A stretch of DNA of 64,000 nucleotides from Cellulomonas wangsupingiae (GCF_024508275.1 NZ_CP101989.1:1922001-1986000), one strand, 5' to 3'; positions 1-10,483 are shown, counted from the first letter of the stretch. A program made the numbers and translations. The notes: generated by a model from the letters alone, not told the origin.

Positions 1-956
<956 letters not shown>

Positions 957-1024
957 CTAACGATCGGGTACCGCCGGCGTGCCCGCCCGCCCCCGTCGCA
1001 GGCGACGCGGGTAGTCTCGCGCAC

Positions 1025-1633
1025 ATGCTGGTCGCGCTCACGGGGATCGGCCTGTCGGCCGCGGCGGGCCTCAACGCGTACATCCCGTTCCTGCTCGTCG
1101 CGCTGCTCGCCCGGTTCACCGACCTGGTCGTGCTGCCGGCGGGTCTGGCGTGGATGGAGAGCTGGTGGGCGATCGGCGTCGGCAGCGTGCTGCTGCTGGC
1201 CGACGTCGTGCTGGACAAGGTGCCGGCCGTCGACACGCTCAACGACGCCGTGCAGACGTTCATCCGGCCGGCGACGGGCGGCATCGTGTTCGCCGCGACG
1301 TCGGCGGCCGAGGACCTCGAGGCCTCGTCGTGGGTGCAGGAGAACCCCTGGGTGCCCGTCGTGGCGGGCATCGTCGTCGCCGGGCTCGTGCACACCGGCA
1401 AGGCCGCGGCACGGCCGGTCGTGAACGCCGGGACCGGTGGCGTCGGCGCGCCCGTCGTGTCGACCCTCGAGGACGGGGCCTCGATCGGGCTGAGCCTGGT
1501 CGCCGTGTTCCTGCCGGTGCTCGTGCTCGTCGTCCTCGGGCTCGTCGTCTGGGGGCTGGTCGTGCTGCGACGGCGCCGGCGGGCGGGGCGGTGGAGCTCC
1601 ACGGCGCAGGACGGACCGCGGCGCGGGACCTAG
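1025..1633 (+). CDS. DUF4126 family membrane protein
   Basis: A 202-residue integral membrane protein of unknown function. The N-terminus [24 protein letters not shown] is the family's characteristic first helix with a Gly-Leu-Asn-Ala motif. Hydrophobic segments lie near residues 5-30, 45-65, 110-130 and 155-185, followed by an Arg-rich cytoplasmic tail. The start was chosen because TAGTCT (1012-1017) sits 7 nt before the ATG, the pattern of a leaderless transcript; the longer upstream reading frame has no such support. It is divergent from guaB1. Its stop codon TAG (1631-1633) is also the first half of the likely dxs -10 element. Confidence 0.8.
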   Translation: MLVALTGIGLSAAAGLNAYIPFLLVALLARFTDLVVLPAGLAWMESWWAIGVGSVLLLADVVLDKVPAVDTLNDAVQTFIRPATGGIVFAATSAAEDLEASSWVQENPWVPVVAGIVVAGLVHTGKAAARPVVNAGTGGVGAPVVSTLEDGASIGLSLVAVFLPVLVLVVLGLVVWGLVVLRRRRRAGRWSSTAQDGPRRGT

Positions 1634-1689
1634 AGTGGGACGTCCGGCAACCGCCGGCACACCGCCGGACGGACCCGGCACGAAGGAGG
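1631..1689 (+). promoter_or_regulatory. dxs promoter -10 (TAGAGT), leader hairpin and ribosome binding site
   Basis: TAGAGT (1631-1636) reuses the stop codon of the preceding gene. Downstream, GTCCGGC (1642-1648) can pair with GCCGGAC (1664-1670). AAGGAGG at 1683-1689 lies 5 nt before the GTG at 1695 and decides the dxs start. The -10 and the hairpin are read by eye; the Shine-Dalgarno is strong. Confidence 0.5.
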
Positions 1690-1694
1690 CCCAG

Positions 1695-3572
1695 GTGGGG
1701 CTGCTCGAACGCATCTCGTCGCCGCAGGACGTGCGTCGGCTCACGACGCAGCAGGTCGACGCGCTCGCGGAGGAGGTCCGCGCGTTCCTCGTCGACCAGG
1801 TCTCGCGCACGGGTGGTCACCTCGGCCCCAACCTCGGGGTCGTCGAGCTGTCCATCGCGCTGCACCGCGTCTTCGACTCCCCGCGCGACACGATCGTGTT
1901 CGACACCGGCCACCAGGCCTACGTGCACAAGCTGCTCACCGGGCGGCACGACTTCTCCTCCCTGCGGCGCCGCGGGGGGATGTCCGGGTACCCCAGCCGG
2001 GCCGAGTCCGAGCACGACGTCGTCGAGAACTCGCACGCGTCGACGGCGCTGTCGTGGGCCGACGGCATCGCCAAGGCGCGCGAGCTGCGCGGCGAGGCCG
2101 ACCGGCACACGGTCGCCGTCATCGGTGACGGCGCCCTGACCGGCGGGATGGCCTGGGAGGCGCTCAACAACATCGCCGCGGGCGTCGACCGGCGCCTCGT
2201 CGTGGTGGTCAACGACAACGGGCGGTCCTACGCGCCCACGATCGGCGGGCTCGCCCAGCACCTGGACTCGCTGCGGACCACGCAGGGGTACGAGTCGGTG
2301 CTGACGTGGGGCAAGACCACGCTGCGCCGCTCCGGCCCTCCCGGGCGCCTGGCGTACGAGGCGCTGCACGGCCTGAAGAAGGGCATCAAGGACGTCGTCG
2401 CGCCGCAGGGCATGTTCGAGGACCTCGGCCTGAAGTACGTCGGCCCCGTCGACGGGCACGACGAGCAGGCGGTCGAGCGCGCGCTGCGCCGCGCGCGCGC
2501 CTTCGGCGGCCCCGTCATCGTGCACGTCATCACGGAGAAGGGCCGGGGCTACACGCCGGCCGAGCAGGACGTCGCCGACCGGTTCCACGCGGTCGGGCAG
2601 ATCCATCCCGAGACCGGGCTGCCGCTGGCGCCGTCGCGCTTCGGCTGGACCAGCGTCTTCGCGGACGAGATCGTGCGCATCGGCCGGCGCCGCCCGGACG
2701 TCGTGGCGATCACGGCCGCCATGCTGCAGCCGGTGGGCCTCGCACCGTTCGCCGCCGAGTTCCCCGAGCGGGTCTTCGACGTGGGGATCGCCGAGCAGCA
2801 CGCGGCGACGTCGGCCGCCGGCATGGCGTACGCGGGCCTGCACCCGGTCGTGGCGCTGTACGCCACGTTCCTCAACCGCGCGTTCGACCAGGTGCTCATG
2901 GACGTCGCGCTGCACCGCGCCGGCGTCACGTTCGTCCTCGACCGCGCCGGCATCACCGGCGACGACGGCGCGAGCCACAACGGCATGTGGGACCTGGCGA
3001 TGCTGTCCATCGTGCCCGGGCTACGCCTCGCGGCGCCCCGTGACGAGCCGACGCTGCGCGCCGCGCTGCGTCAGGCGGTCGACATCGACGACGCCCCGAG
3101 CGTCGTGCGGTACCCGAAGGGCTCGATGGGCGACCCGATCCCGGCGCTCGAGGACGTCGACGGGGTCGACGTGCTCGCGCGGCACGAGGGCGAGGGTGCG
3201 CGCGTGCTCGTCGTCGGGATCGGCGCGATGGCCGGCACCGCGCTCGCGGTGGGGGAGCTGCTCGCCGCGCACGGCGCGGCGGTGACGGTCGTCGACCCGC
3301 GCTGGGCGCTGCCCGTGCCCGCCGCGCTCGTCAAGCTCGCAGGGGAGCACGACCACGTCGTGACGCTCGAGGACGGGCTCGTCGACGGCGGTGCGGGTGC
3401 TCTCCTGGGCCAGCGCGCCCGGGAGGCGAACGTCCCGACGCCCGTGCAGTCGTTCGGGGTGCCGGCCGTGTTCCTGCAGCACGCGTCGCGTGACGAGGTG
3501 ATCGACGAGCTGCGGCTGAAGCCCCACGACGTCGCGGGAGACGTGCTCGCCGCGCTGGGTGCGCGGCGCTGA
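1695..3572 (+). CDS. dxs: 1-deoxy-D-xylulose-5-phosphate synthase
   Basis: Thiamine-diphosphate enzyme that condenses pyruvate and glyceraldehyde-3-phosphate to DXP, the first step of the MEP isoprenoid pathway; cytosolic homodimer. 625 residues from the GTG at 1695, the usual family length. Visible motifs: [18 protein letters not shown] and [13 protein letters not shown] near the N-terminus; the ThDP motif [17 protein letters not shown] near residue 145, ending in NDN near 174; the transketolase pyrimidine domain with [16 protein letters not shown], which carries the catalytic Glu; and [18 protein letters not shown]. The C-terminal transketolase domain is complete. A start 20 codons upstream is open but has no ribosome binding site. 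It appears to be a single-gene transcript. Confidence 0.96.
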   Translation: MGLLERISSPQDVRRLTTQQVDALAEEVRAFLVDQVSRTGGHLGPNLGVVELSIALHRVFDSPRDTIVFDTGHQAYVHKLLTGRHDFSSLRRRGGMSGYPSRAESEHDVVENSHASTALSWADGIAKARELRGEADRHTVAVIGDGALTGGMAWEALNNIAAGVDRRLVVVVNDNGRSYAPTIGGLAQHLDSLRTTQGYESVLTWGKTTLRRSGPPGRLAYEALHGLKKGIKDVVAPQGMFEDLGLKYVGPVDGHDEQAVERALRRARAFGGPVIVHVITEKGRGYTPAEQDVADRFHAVGQIHPETGLPLAPSRFGWTSVFADEIVRIGRRRPDVVAITAAMLQPVGLAPFAAEFPERVFDVGIAEQHAATSAAGMAYAGLHPVVALYATFLNRAFDQVLMDVALHRAGVTFVLDRAGITGDDGASHNGMWDLAMLSIVPGLRLAAPRDEPTLRAALRQAVDIDDAPSVVRYPKGSMGDPIPALEDVDGVDVLARHEGEGARVLVVGIGAMAGTALAVGELLAAHGAAVTVVDPRWALPVPAALVKLAGEHDHVVTLEDGLVDGGAGALLGQRAREANVPTPVQSFGVPAVFLQHASRDEVIDELRLKPHDVAGDVLAALGARR

Positions 3573-3614
3573 GCGCGCGGGTGTGGCGCGGGTCACCGGT
3601 GCCGTCCGGGCGCG

Positions 3615-3657
3615 GGGACCGAGGTCCCAAGACATCCCATCATTTCTTCCGTAGCGT
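3615..3657 (+). promoter_or_regulatory. DosR-type box and -10 of the pflBA promoter
   Basis: GGGACCGAGGTCCC (3615-3628) is GGGAC-N4-GTCCC followed by AA, the core of the DosR/DevR hypoxia box described in mycobacteria (TTSGGGACTWWAGTCCCSAA). TAGCGT (3652-3657) is a good -10, giving a likely start of transcription near 3664. The box would then be centred near -42, the position DosR uses on several known promoters. Regulation of pyruvate formate-lyase by oxygen or redox fits. No dosR gene is in the window, so the regulator is inferred. Confidence 0.6.
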
Positions 3658-3690
3658 CGTGTTCATCGACCCCGACCCAGGGAGAGCCTG

Positions 3691-5961
3691 ATGACCATCA
3701 CCGCCGCACCCAGCGACCGCAGCGACACCGCCGTACCCGCGGCCTGGGAGGGCTTCGTCACCGGACCGTGGACCGACCAGGTCGACGTCCGCGACTTCAT
3801 CCAGCGCAACTACACGCCGTACACCGGTGACTCGAGCTTCCTCACCGGCCCCACGGCCCGCACCACGGGCATCTGGGACCGGCTCTGCGAGATGTTCCCC
3901 GCCGAGCGCGAGAAGGGCGTGTACGACGTCGACGCCTCCACGCCGTCGACCATCACCGCGCACGCCCCCGGCTACATCGACGAGGCCAACGAGGTCATCG
4001 TCGGCCTGCAGACCGACGCCCCCCTGAAGCGCGCGATCATGCCCAACGGCGGGTGGCGCATGGTGCAGACGTCGCTCGAGACGTACGGGTACGAGGCGCC
4101 GCAGGAGATCGTCGACATCTACACGAAGTACCGCAAGACCCACAACGACGGGGTCTTCGACGTGTACCCCCCGAACGTGCGCGCCGCGCGCTCGTCCCAC
4201 ATCATCACGGGCCTGCCCGACGCGTACGGCCGCGGCCGCATCATCGGCGACTACCGCCGCGTCGCGCTGTACGGCGTCGACCAGCTCATCGCCGCCAAGA
4301 AGCTCGAGAAGGCGTCGCTCGACATGGAGCGCTCGGTCGAGGACGTCATCCGCGACCGCGAGGAGCTCAGCGAGCAGATCCGCGCGCTGAACGAGCTCAA
4401 GACGATGGCCGCGTCCTACGGCTACGACATCTCCCAGCCGGCCACCAACGCCCGCGAGGCCGTGCAGTGGCTGTACTTCGGCTACCTGGCCGCGGTGAAG
4501 GAGCAGAACGGCGCCGCGATGTCGCTGGGCCGCACCTCGACGTTCCTCGACGTGTACCTGCAGCGGGACCTCGAGTCCGGCCTCCTGACCGAGGAGCAGG
4601 CGCAGGAGATCATCGACGACTTCGTCATCAAGCTGCGCATCGTCCGGTTCCTGCGCACCCCCGAGTACGACGAGCTCTTCTCCGGCGACCCGACGTGGGT
4701 CACGGAGTCGATCGGCGGCATCGGCGAGGACGGGCGGCCGCTGGTCACCAAGACGTCGTTCCGCTTCCTGCAGACCCTGTACAACCTGGGCCCGGCCCCC
4801 GAGCCGAACATGACCGTGTTCTGGAGCGAGCGCCTGCCCGAGGGCTTCAAGCGGTACTGCGCCCAGGTGTCGATCGACACGTCGGCCGTGCAGTACGAGT
4901 CCGACGAGCTCATCCGTGCCTCGTGGGGCGACGACGCGGCCATCGCGTGCTGCGTGTCCCCGATGCGCGTGGGCAAGCAGATGCAGTTCTTCGGTGCCCG
5001 CGTCAACATCGGCAAGGCCCTGCTGTACGCCATCAACGGCGGCCGCGACGAGATCACCGGCAAGCAGGTCGCGCCGGTCAGCGCACCGGTCCAGGGCGAC
5101 GTGCTCGACTACGACGACGTGCTGGCGAAGTTCGACAAGACGCTCGACTGGCTCGCCGAGACCTACGTCGACGCGCTCAACTGCGTGCACTACATGCACG
5201 ACAAGTACGCCTACGAGCGCATCGAGATGGCGCTGCACGACCGGACGGTCCTGCGGACGCTCGCGTGCGGCATCGCCGGCCTGTCGGTCGTCACCGACTC
5301 GCTGTCCGCGATCAAGTACGCCAAGGTCACGCCGCTGCGGACCGCGGACGGCCTGGTCACCGAGTACGCCGTCGAGGGCGACTACCCGACGTACGGCAAC
5401 GACGACGACCGTGCGGACGACATCGCGGTGTGGATCGTGCGGCGCTTCATGGAGAAGATCCGCGCGCTGCCGACGTACCGCAACGCGCTGCACACGCAGT
5501 CGGTGCTGACGATCACGTCGAACGTCGTCTACGGGAAGAACACCGGGTCGACGCCCGACGGGCGCAAGCTCGGCGAGCCGTTCGCCCCGGGCGCCAACCC
5601 GATGAACGGTCGCGACACGCACGGCATGCTCGCCTCGGCGCTGTCCGTGGCCAAGCTCCCGTACTCCGAGGCGCAGGACGGCATCTCGCTGACCTCGTCG
5701 ATCGTGCCCGCCGGGCTCGGCCGCACGAAGGACGAGCAGGTGACGAACCTCGTCGGTCTGCTGGACGCCTACGTGCTGTCCTCCGGCTACCACATGAACG
5801 TCAACGTGCTGAACCGCGAGACGCTCGTGGACGCCATGGAGAACCCGGAGAAGTACCCCCAGCTGACGATCCGCGTCTCGGGCTACGCCGTGAACTTCGT
5901 GCGGCTCACCCGCGAGCAGCAGCTCGACGTGCTGTCCCGCACCTTCCACGGCGCGGTCTGA
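3691..5961 (+). CDS. pflB: Formate C-acetyltransferase (pyruvate formate-lyase)
   Basis: Glycyl-radical enzyme converting pyruvate and CoA to acetyl-CoA and formate under anoxia; cytosolic homodimer. 756 residues, full family length. The catalytic cysteine pair is visible in [16 protein letters not shown] (C420-C421). The radical glycine is G731 in [13 protein letters not shown] close to the C-terminus. Other PFL signatures are [16 protein letters not shown] and [14 protein letters not shown]. The ATG follows GGGAGAG at a short distance. pflA follows after a strong hairpin. Together with the box upstream this indicates mixed-acid fermentation when oxygen is lacking, consistent with a facultative anaerobe. 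Confidence 0.98.
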   Translation: MTITAAPSDRSDTAVPAAWEGFVTGPWTDQVDVRDFIQRNYTPYTGDSSFLTGPTARTTGIWDRLCEMFPAEREKGVYDVDASTPSTITAHAPGYIDEANEVIVGLQTDAPLKRAIMPNGGWRMVQTSLETYGYEAPQEIVDIYTKYRKTHNDGVFDVYPPNVRAARSSHIITGLPDAYGRGRIIGDYRRVALYGVDQLIAAKKLEKASLDMERSVEDVIRDREELSEQIRALNELKTMAASYGYDISQPATNAREAVQWLYFGYLAAVKEQNGAAMSLGRTSTFLDVYLQRDLESGLLTEEQAQEIIDDFVIKLRIVRFLRTPEYDELFSGDPTWVTESIGGIGEDGRPLVTKTSFRFLQTLYNLGPAPEPNMTVFWSERLPEGFKRYCAQVSIDTSAVQYESDELIRASWGDDAAIACCVSPMRVGKQMQFFGARVNIGKALLYAINGGRDEITGKQVAPVSAPVQGDVLDYDDVLAKFDKTLDWLAETYVDALNCVHYMHDKYAYERIEMALHDRTVLRTLACGIAGLSVVTDSLSAIKYAKVTPLRTADGLVTEYAVEGDYPTYGNDDDRADDIAVWIVRRFMEKIRALPTYRNALHTQSVLTITSNVVYGKNTGSTPDGRKLGEPFAPGANPMNGRDTHGMLASALSVAKLPYSEAQDGISLTSSIVPAGLGRTKDEQVTNLVGLLDAYVLSSGYHMNVNVLNRETLVDAMENPEKYPQLTIRVSGYAVNFVRLTREQQLDVLSRTFHGAV

Positions 5962-5967
5962 CCCCGT

Positions 5968-6004
5968 GACCCCGGCCCGGCGCTGCGAGCGCCGGGCCGG
6001 GGTC
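5968..6004 (+). terminator. Perfect 17-bp hairpin between pflB and pflA
   Basis: GACCCCGGCCCGGCGCT (5968-5984) pairs exactly with 5988-6004 across a GCG loop. No T-tract follows, so it may be a partial terminator, a 3' stabiliser of pflB mRNA or a processing site that sets pflB above pflA, rather than a full intrinsic terminator. Confidence 0.6.
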
Positions 6005-6039
6005 GCACACCCTGCACCACCGACCCGTGCGAGGCACCG

Positions 6040-6927
6040 ATGAGCAGCACCGCCACCGAGCAGACCGGCGCGCCGGTCGTCCCGCTCGGCATGCCGCTGA
6101 TCGGGGGATCGCACACCCGCACGCAGGGTCACGGGACCGCCGGCCTCGAGGCCACCGAGGCCGAGCGCGGTGAGCGCCTCGCGGCCGTGCGCGAGGGCCG
6201 GCTGGGTTCCGTGCACTCGTGGGAGCTGGTCACAGCCGTGGACGGTCCCGGCACGCGCCTGACGATCTTCCTGTCCGGGTGCCCGCTGCGGTGCCTGTAC
6301 TGCCACAACCCCGACACGATGGAGATGCGGCGCGGCACCGACGTCACCGCCGACGAGCTCCTCACCCGCATCGCGCGCTACCGCGGGGTCTTCAAGGCGA
6401 CCGGCGGGGGGATCACCATCTCCGGTGGTGAGCCGCTCATGCAGCCGGCGTTCGTGCGGCGGCTGGTCCGCGGTGCCGCCGCCATGGACGTGCCGGTCGC
6501 GATCGACACGTCGGGGTTCCTCGGGGCCCAGGCCACCGACGAGATGCTCGACGACGTCTCCCTGGTGCTGCTCGACGTGAAGTCGGGGCTGCCCGAGACG
6601 TACAAGCGCGCCACGGGCCGCGAGCTGCAGCCGACGCTCGACTTCGGCCGTCGGCTCGCCGCACGCGGCAACCGGATGTGGATCCGGTTCGTGCTCGTGC
6701 CGGGCCTGACCGACGCCCCCGAGAACGTCGAGGCCGTCGCGGACTACGTCGCCTCGCTGGGTGAGGCCGTCGAGCGCGTCGAGGTCCTGCCGTTCCACCA
6801 GATGGGCCGCGACAAGTGGGCGGACCTTGGCATGCGCTACGAGCTGGAGGACACCGAGCCCCCGTCGCCCGAGGCCACCGAGGCGGTCCGCGACGTCTTC
6901 CGCGCCCGAGGCCTCACCACCTTCTGA
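6040..6927 (+). CDS. pflA: Pyruvate formate-lyase-activating enzyme (radical SAM)
   Basis: Radical SAM enzyme that abstracts the hydrogen from the PflB glycine to generate the active glycyl radical. The [4Fe-4S]/SAM motif is C81-x3-C85-x2-C88 in LSGCPLRCLYCHNPDTMEM. GGGITISGGEPLMQ and IDTSGFLG are further family motifs, and the C-terminal LPFHQMGRDKW segment is typical of activases. The protein has 295 residues, about 50 more than the Escherichia coli enzyme. The excess is an N-terminal stretch (residues 1-55) rich in Gly, Thr and Glu that precedes the usual start region GSVHSWELVTAVDGPG. A later start would remove it, but the ATG at 6040 follows GAGG. It pairs with pflB on the same strand. 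Confidence 0.95.
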   Translation: MSSTATEQTGAPVVPLGMPLIGGSHTRTQGHGTAGLEATEAERGERLAAVREGRLGSVHSWELVTAVDGPGTRLTIFLSGCPLRCLYCHNPDTMEMRRGTDVTADELLTRIARYRGVFKATGGGITISGGEPLMQPAFVRRLVRGAAAMDVPVAIDTSGFLGAQATDEMLDDVSLVLLDVKSGLPETYKRATGRELQPTLDFGRRLAARGNRMWIRFVLVPGLTDAPENVEAVADYVASLGEAVERVEVLPFHQMGRDKWADLGMRYELEDTEPPSPEATEAVRDVFRARGLTTF

Positions 6928-6934
6928 CCCCCCA

Positions 6935-7063
6935 CCCGGGGCGCGAGAGCACGATCCAGTCGCCCCACCCCCGGGCGTGAGAGCACGATCCAGTCGCCCC
7001 ACCCCCGGGCGTGAGAGTGCGATCCGGTCGCCCCCACACCCCGGGCGTGAGAGTGCAATCCGG
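6935..7063 (+). repeat. Four tandem single-arm copies of a REP-like element
   Basis: Four copies with a period of about 32-36 bp, all in one orientation, lie between the convergent ends of pflA and the DUF559 gene. Cores: CGAGAGCACGATCCAG at 6944, CGTGAGAGCACGATCCAG at 6976, CGTGAGAGTGCGATCCGG at 7010 and CGTGAGAGTGCAATCCGG at 7046, each preceded by CCCGGG or a close variant. The last copy touches the stop codon of the DUF559 gene. The same core forms the arms of the hairpins at 8149-8345. Spacers are only about 15 bp and there are no cas genes. Confidence 0.88.
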
Positions 7064-7064
7064 C

Positions 7065-8009
7065 TCACCACTGCTGACGAGCCAGCACGGTGCCCTCGAA
7101 GCCGATGAGGCCGGCCACGGTCCGCTCGAGGTCGTTGCGACGTCCCAGGACATCTCCCCGGTGCACCCCGATGACGGTCCATCCGAACCGTCGCGTCAGG
7201 TCCTGTCGTCGCCGCTCGTCGGCGACGACCTGGGCGTGGGTCGCGTGGTGGAACTCCTCACCGTCGTACTCGATCCCGACGCGCTTCTCCGGGTACCCCA
7301 GGTCGAGCCGGTAGACCTCCCGTCCGGTCGCGTCGCGGATGCTGATCTGTGACGTCGGCCGGGGCAGCTCGGCCTCGACGAGGCGTAGCCGGAGCCACGA
7401 CTCGCCGGCGGACTCGGTGGCGGGCACGCAGTGCTCGAGCACGAACCGAGCGCGCGCGATGTTCCGCGCACCGGCGAGTGCCCGGGTGCGCGTCCGGAGG
7501 GCGGCCGGGTCGACGTGACCCTGGTGCGCGTAGGCGTCGACGGCGGCCAGCGCGAGGTGGCGCGGCGAGTAGCGAGCCAGGTCGAGGGCGGTCCGGGCGG
7601 GGGTCGTGGCAGGGACCCCGTGCACGACCGCGACGTCGTCACGCGGGACGTCGCTGACCCAGGAGCGTTGCCCCGCACGCCGTACGCGGGACGTGCCAGT
7701 CGGCACGACGCACTGGAGCGACGGCGGACGCAGGTGCAGGCCGGGTGCCCGCGCGTCGATCCCGTGCAGCCAGGCCGCGGTCTCGCGGCAGACCGCGCCG
7801 CCCGGGGGCAGCACCATGCCGATCGCGCGTGCCCGGACCACGGGGTCGTCCAGCACCGAGCGGCGCACCAGCACGCTGCGGAACAGCTGCACGAACTCCC
7901 CGGACCGCTCCATGCGGTGGATGGCGGCCCAGGACGTCCCGCCGGCGCGGAGCGCCCTCATGTCCACCGCCGCCGCTGTCGCCATGGGGCGACGATCTCG
8001 TCCGGACAT
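7065..8009 (-). CDS. DUF559/AbiEi-like protein with a PD-(D/E)xK nuclease-type C-terminal domain
   Basis: 314 residues from the ATG at 8009; ATGs at 7985 (306 aa) and 7961 (298 aa) are also possible and no start has a clear ribosome binding site. The N-terminal third (RAGGTSWAAIHRMERSGEF followed by VQLFRSVLV) resembles the winged-helix opening of AbiEi-type/DUF559 proteins. The middle has VHGVPATTPARTALDLAR, typical of this group. The C-terminal third, VYRLDLGYPEKRVGIEYDG followed by HHATHAQVVADERRRQDL and FGWTVIGVHR, matches the Vsr-like DUF559 fold: D/E near the strand, H-x-H and a final V. A DNA-binding or nicking role is family inference. It is flanked by copies of one repeat on both sides and is not part of an operon with the fad genes. 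Confidence 0.75.
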   Translation of the reverse strand: MSGRDRRPMATAAAVDMRALRAGGTSWAAIHRMERSGEFVQLFRSVLVRRSVLDDPVVRARAIGMVLPPGGAVCRETAAWLHGIDARAPGLHLRPPSLQCVVPTGTSRVRRAGQRSWVSDVPRDDVAVVHGVPATTPARTALDLARYSPRHLALAAVDAYAHQGHVDPAALRTRTRALAGARNIARARFVLEHCVPATESAGESWLRLRLVEAELPRPTSQISIRDATGREVYRLDLGYPEKRVGIEYDGEEFHHATHAQVVADERRRQDLTRRFGWTVIGVHRGDVLGRRNDLERTVAGLIGFEGTVLARQQW

Positions 8010-8148
8010 CGCGTGCTGGCGCCGGACGTCACGATCTGTGGACGGCGCGGCCGGGGAGGTGCCTGTGGTCGGCCCACGCCGCACCCGAATGCCCTCGCCG
8101 GCGAGGCTGCAACGCTCTCCCACGCGTGGGGTGTGCCCGCCGCCCGGG

Positions 8149-8345
8149 CGTGAGAGAGCAATCCAGTGCGCGGTGGGGTGACTGGATTGCACTCTCGCGT
8201 GTGGGCTGTGCCCGCTGCCAGGGGTGAGAGAGCAATCCAGTCCGTGGTGGGCTGACTGGATTGCACTCTCGCGTGGGGGGTGTGGTCGCTGCCCGGGCGT
8301 GAGAGAGCAATCCAGTACCGGTGGGGTGACTGGATTGCTCTCTCG
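8149..8345 (+). repeat. Three tandem hairpin (REP-like) units, period about 75 bp
   Basis: Each unit is an inverted repeat. Unit 1: left arm CGTGAGAGAGCAATCCAGT (8149-8167), right arm ACTGGATTGCACTCTCGCG (8181-8199). Unit 2: 8224-8273. Unit 3: 8298-8345, whose right arm is ACTGGATTGCTCTCTCG. Arms match at 17 or more positions and loops are about 11-13 nt. They fill most of the 353-bp gap between the fadB stop and the DUF559 start, both on the minus strand; the rest of the gap (8010-8148) shows no gene. They could stop fadAB transcription, but three near-identical copies exceed what a terminator needs. Confidence 0.9.
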
Positions 8346-8362
8346 GCGGGAGGGGGTGGGGG

Positions 8363-10483
8363 TCAGGGGGTGGGGGCGTTGGCCAGGCCGTCGGGGAGGA
8401 GGCGGCGTCCGAGGACCCGGTCGCTGTAGCCCGTGCGGTCCAGGTAGGGCGTGATGCCGCCGAGGTGGAAGCCCCACCCGGCGCCCAGGATCATGCACAG
8501 GTCGATCTGCTGGGGCGTGGTCACGACGCCCTCGTCGAGCATGTGGCCGATCTCCACGGTCAGCGCCGTCAGGACGGCGTCCAGCACGCCGGCCTCGTCG
8601 AGCGGGGTGCCGTCGACGGGGGCCTCGCGGGCTGCGTCGAACACGGCCTGCACGGCCGGGTCGACGCGCTTGGGCAGTCCCTTGGCGGGCGCGGGCGTGA
8701 CGACGCGCGTCCCTTCGGCGACCAGCTTCTCGAGGCCGGGGGAGCGCGGGAAGCGGTCGCCCAGGTCCTCGCGCAGCGACGTCAGGACGTGCAGCCCGAC
8801 GGCGGGTCCGACGAGGTCGAACAGCTCGAACGGGGGCATCGGCAGCCCGAGGGGGTCCAGCGCGCGGTCGGCCACCTCGACCGGCGTCCCGTGCTCGACC
8901 GCGTCGACGATGATCCCGAGCAGCAGCACCAGCAGCCGGTTGACCACGAAGCCGGGCCGGTCCTTCACCAGGACCGCGGTCTTGCGCAGCCGGCCGGCGA
9001 CCGCGAACCCGGTCGCCAGGGCCTCGTCCGACGTGCGCTCGGCCTGCACGACCTCGACGAGCGGCATCGCGGCCACCGGGTTGAAGAAGTGCAGCCCGAC
9101 CACGCGCTCGGGGTGCTGCAGGTCCGCGGCCATGCGCGTGACGGACAGCGCGGAGGTGTTCGTCGCGAGGACCGTGTCGGGCGCGACGACGCCCTCGAGC
9201 TCGGCGAACACGCGCTTCTTGAGCTCGAGCACCTCGGTGACCGCCTCGATGACGAGGTCGCAGCCCGCGAAGACGCCGATGTCGGTGGACCCGGAGACCT
9301 GGGCGGCGATGCGTGCGCCGGCGTCGGACGACATGCGGCCGGACCGCACCAGCCGCTCGACGGTCGACCGGACGGCGTCCAGCCCTTGCTGGACCCGGGC
9401 CTCGTCGAGGTCCCGCATGACGACGGGCACCCCGAGCCGCTGGGCGAACAGCAGCGCGATCTGCGCGGCCATGAGGCCCGCCCCCACGACTCCGACGCGC
9501 GTGACGGGGCGCGCGAGCGACGCGTCCGGGGCGCCCGTCGGGCGCTTGCCGCCCTGCACGAGCCCGAACGCGTACACGCTGGCCCGCATCTCGTCGCTCA
9601 TGATGAGGTCGGCCAGCGCCTCGTCCTCGGCGGCGAACGCCGTGTCCCTGTCGGCGTCGCGGGCGGCGGCCATGAGGTCGAGCGCACGGGACGGCGCGGG
9701 TCGCGAGCCGTGCACCACGGCGTCGAGCCGTGCACGCGCGGCGCCGACGGCGGCCTCCCACGTGGCGGCGTCGTCCAGGGGCCGACGCGGCACGTCGACC
9801 TCGCCGCGCAGGACGCCCGCCGCCCACCTGATCGACTCCTCGAGGAAGTCCGCGGGTGCGAGCACCGCGTCGACCAGGCCGATCGCGGCGGCCTGCTGCG
9901 CCGTGAACGGCTTGTTCGCCGCCGGCCGGGTGAGCACGACGTCGATCGCTGCCTCGATGCCCACGAGGCGCGGGACGAGGTAGGCCCCGCCCCAACCGGG
10001 GACCAGGCCCAGCCCGGTCTCGGGCAGCGCGAGCGCGCGGACGTCGGCCGCCGCCGTGCGGTAGTCGCAGTTGAGCGCGACCTCGAACCCGCCGCCGAGG
10101 GCGACGCCGTTGACGAAAGCGAACGTCGGCACGCCGAGCTCGCCCAGGAGCCGGTACGCCTCGTGCCCGCCGCGGCCCAGGCCCAGCGCCTCGTCGCGGG
10201 TCCGGACCGTCGCGACCTGCGTGAGGTCGGCGCCCGCCGCGAGGAAGTACGGCTTGCCCGTCACGGCCAGCGCAGCGATCTCGCCCGCACGTGCCCGGTC
10301 ACGCTGTGCGCGCAGCACCGCGGTGAGCTCGGCGATGCCCTGGGGGCCGAGCGTCGTCGGCTTGGTGTGGTCCAGCCCGTTGTCGAGGGTGACGAGGGCG
10401 AGGGTGCCCAGGCCGCCGGGCAGCGGGACGTCCCGGACCAGGGAGCGCGTGACGCGCTCGGGGCGCGGTGCGGGCGTGCTCAT
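8363..10483 (-). CDS. fadB: Multifunctional 3-hydroxyacyl-CoA dehydrogenase / enoyl-CoA hydratase (FadB/FadJ type)
   Basis: 706 residues. The N-terminal crotonase domain (about 1-250) has the oxyanion-hole region LAAGADLTQ and both catalytic glutamates, in GGGFEVALNCD and LPETGLGLVPGWGG. The central NAD-binding domain begins VTRVGVVGAGLMAAQIALLF near residue 320 and carries the catalytic His in VVGLHFFNPVAAMPLVEVV. A C-terminal 3HCDH domain, duplicated, follows. It catalyses hydration of trans-2-enoyl-CoA and NAD-dependent oxidation of 3-hydroxyacyl-CoA in beta-oxidation. The start overlaps the fadA stop by 4 bp (ATGA), so it is translated after fadA from one transcript. Confidence 0.95.
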   Translation of the reverse strand: MSTPAPRPERVTRSLVRDVPLPGGLGTLALVTLDNGLDHTKPTTLGPQGIAELTAVLRAQRDRARAGEIAALAVTGKPYFLAAGADLTQVATVRTRDEALGLGRGGHEAYRLLGELGVPTFAFVNGVALGGGFEVALNCDYRTAAADVRALALPETGLGLVPGWGGAYLVPRLVGIEAAIDVVLTRPAANKPFTAQQAAAIGLVDAVLAPADFLEESIRWAAGVLRGEVDVPRRPLDDAATWEAAVGAARARLDAVVHGSRPAPSRALDLMAAARDADRDTAFAAEDEALADLIMSDEMRASVYAFGLVQGGKRPTGAPDASLARPVTRVGVVGAGLMAAQIALLFAQRLGVPVVMRDLDEARVQQGLDAVRSTVERLVRSGRMSSDAGARIAAQVSGSTDIGVFAGCDLVIEAVTEVLELKKRVFAELEGVVAPDTVLATNTSALSVTRMAADLQHPERVVGLHFFNPVAAMPLVEVVQAERTSDEALATGFAVAGRLRKTAVLVKDRPGFVVNRLLVLLLGIIVDAVEHGTPVEVADRALDPLGLPMPPFELFDLVGPAVGLHVLTSLREDLGDRFPRSPGLEKLVAEGTRVVTPAPAKGLPKRVDPAVQAVFDAAREAPVDGTPLDEAGVLDAVLTALTVEIGHMLDEGVVTTPQQIDLCMILGAGWGFHLGGITPYLDRTGYSDRVLGRRLLPDGLANAPTP

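Noticed and set aside
6935..7063. CRISPR-like array of four regularly spaced repeats
   Set aside because: Spacers are only about 15 bp and resemble each other, the repeat also forms inverted pairs at 8149-8345, and no cas gene is in the window.
3640..7182. A 1180-codon minus-strand open frame opposite pflB-pflA
   Set aside because: pflB and pflA on the plus strand have intact catalytic motifs; the antisense translation shows only compositional His/Arg/Asp repeats.
8298..8345. A simple intrinsic terminator of fadAB
   Set aside because: No T-tract on the minus strand, and the same hairpin occurs three times with further single arms beyond the next gene; a repeat family explains it better, although it may still stop transcription.
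7065..9995. One long fused protein joining the DUF559 gene and the fadB region in a minus-strand frame
   Set aside because: The frame runs antisense or out of frame through fadB and through the repeats; only the last 314 codons have domain-like content.
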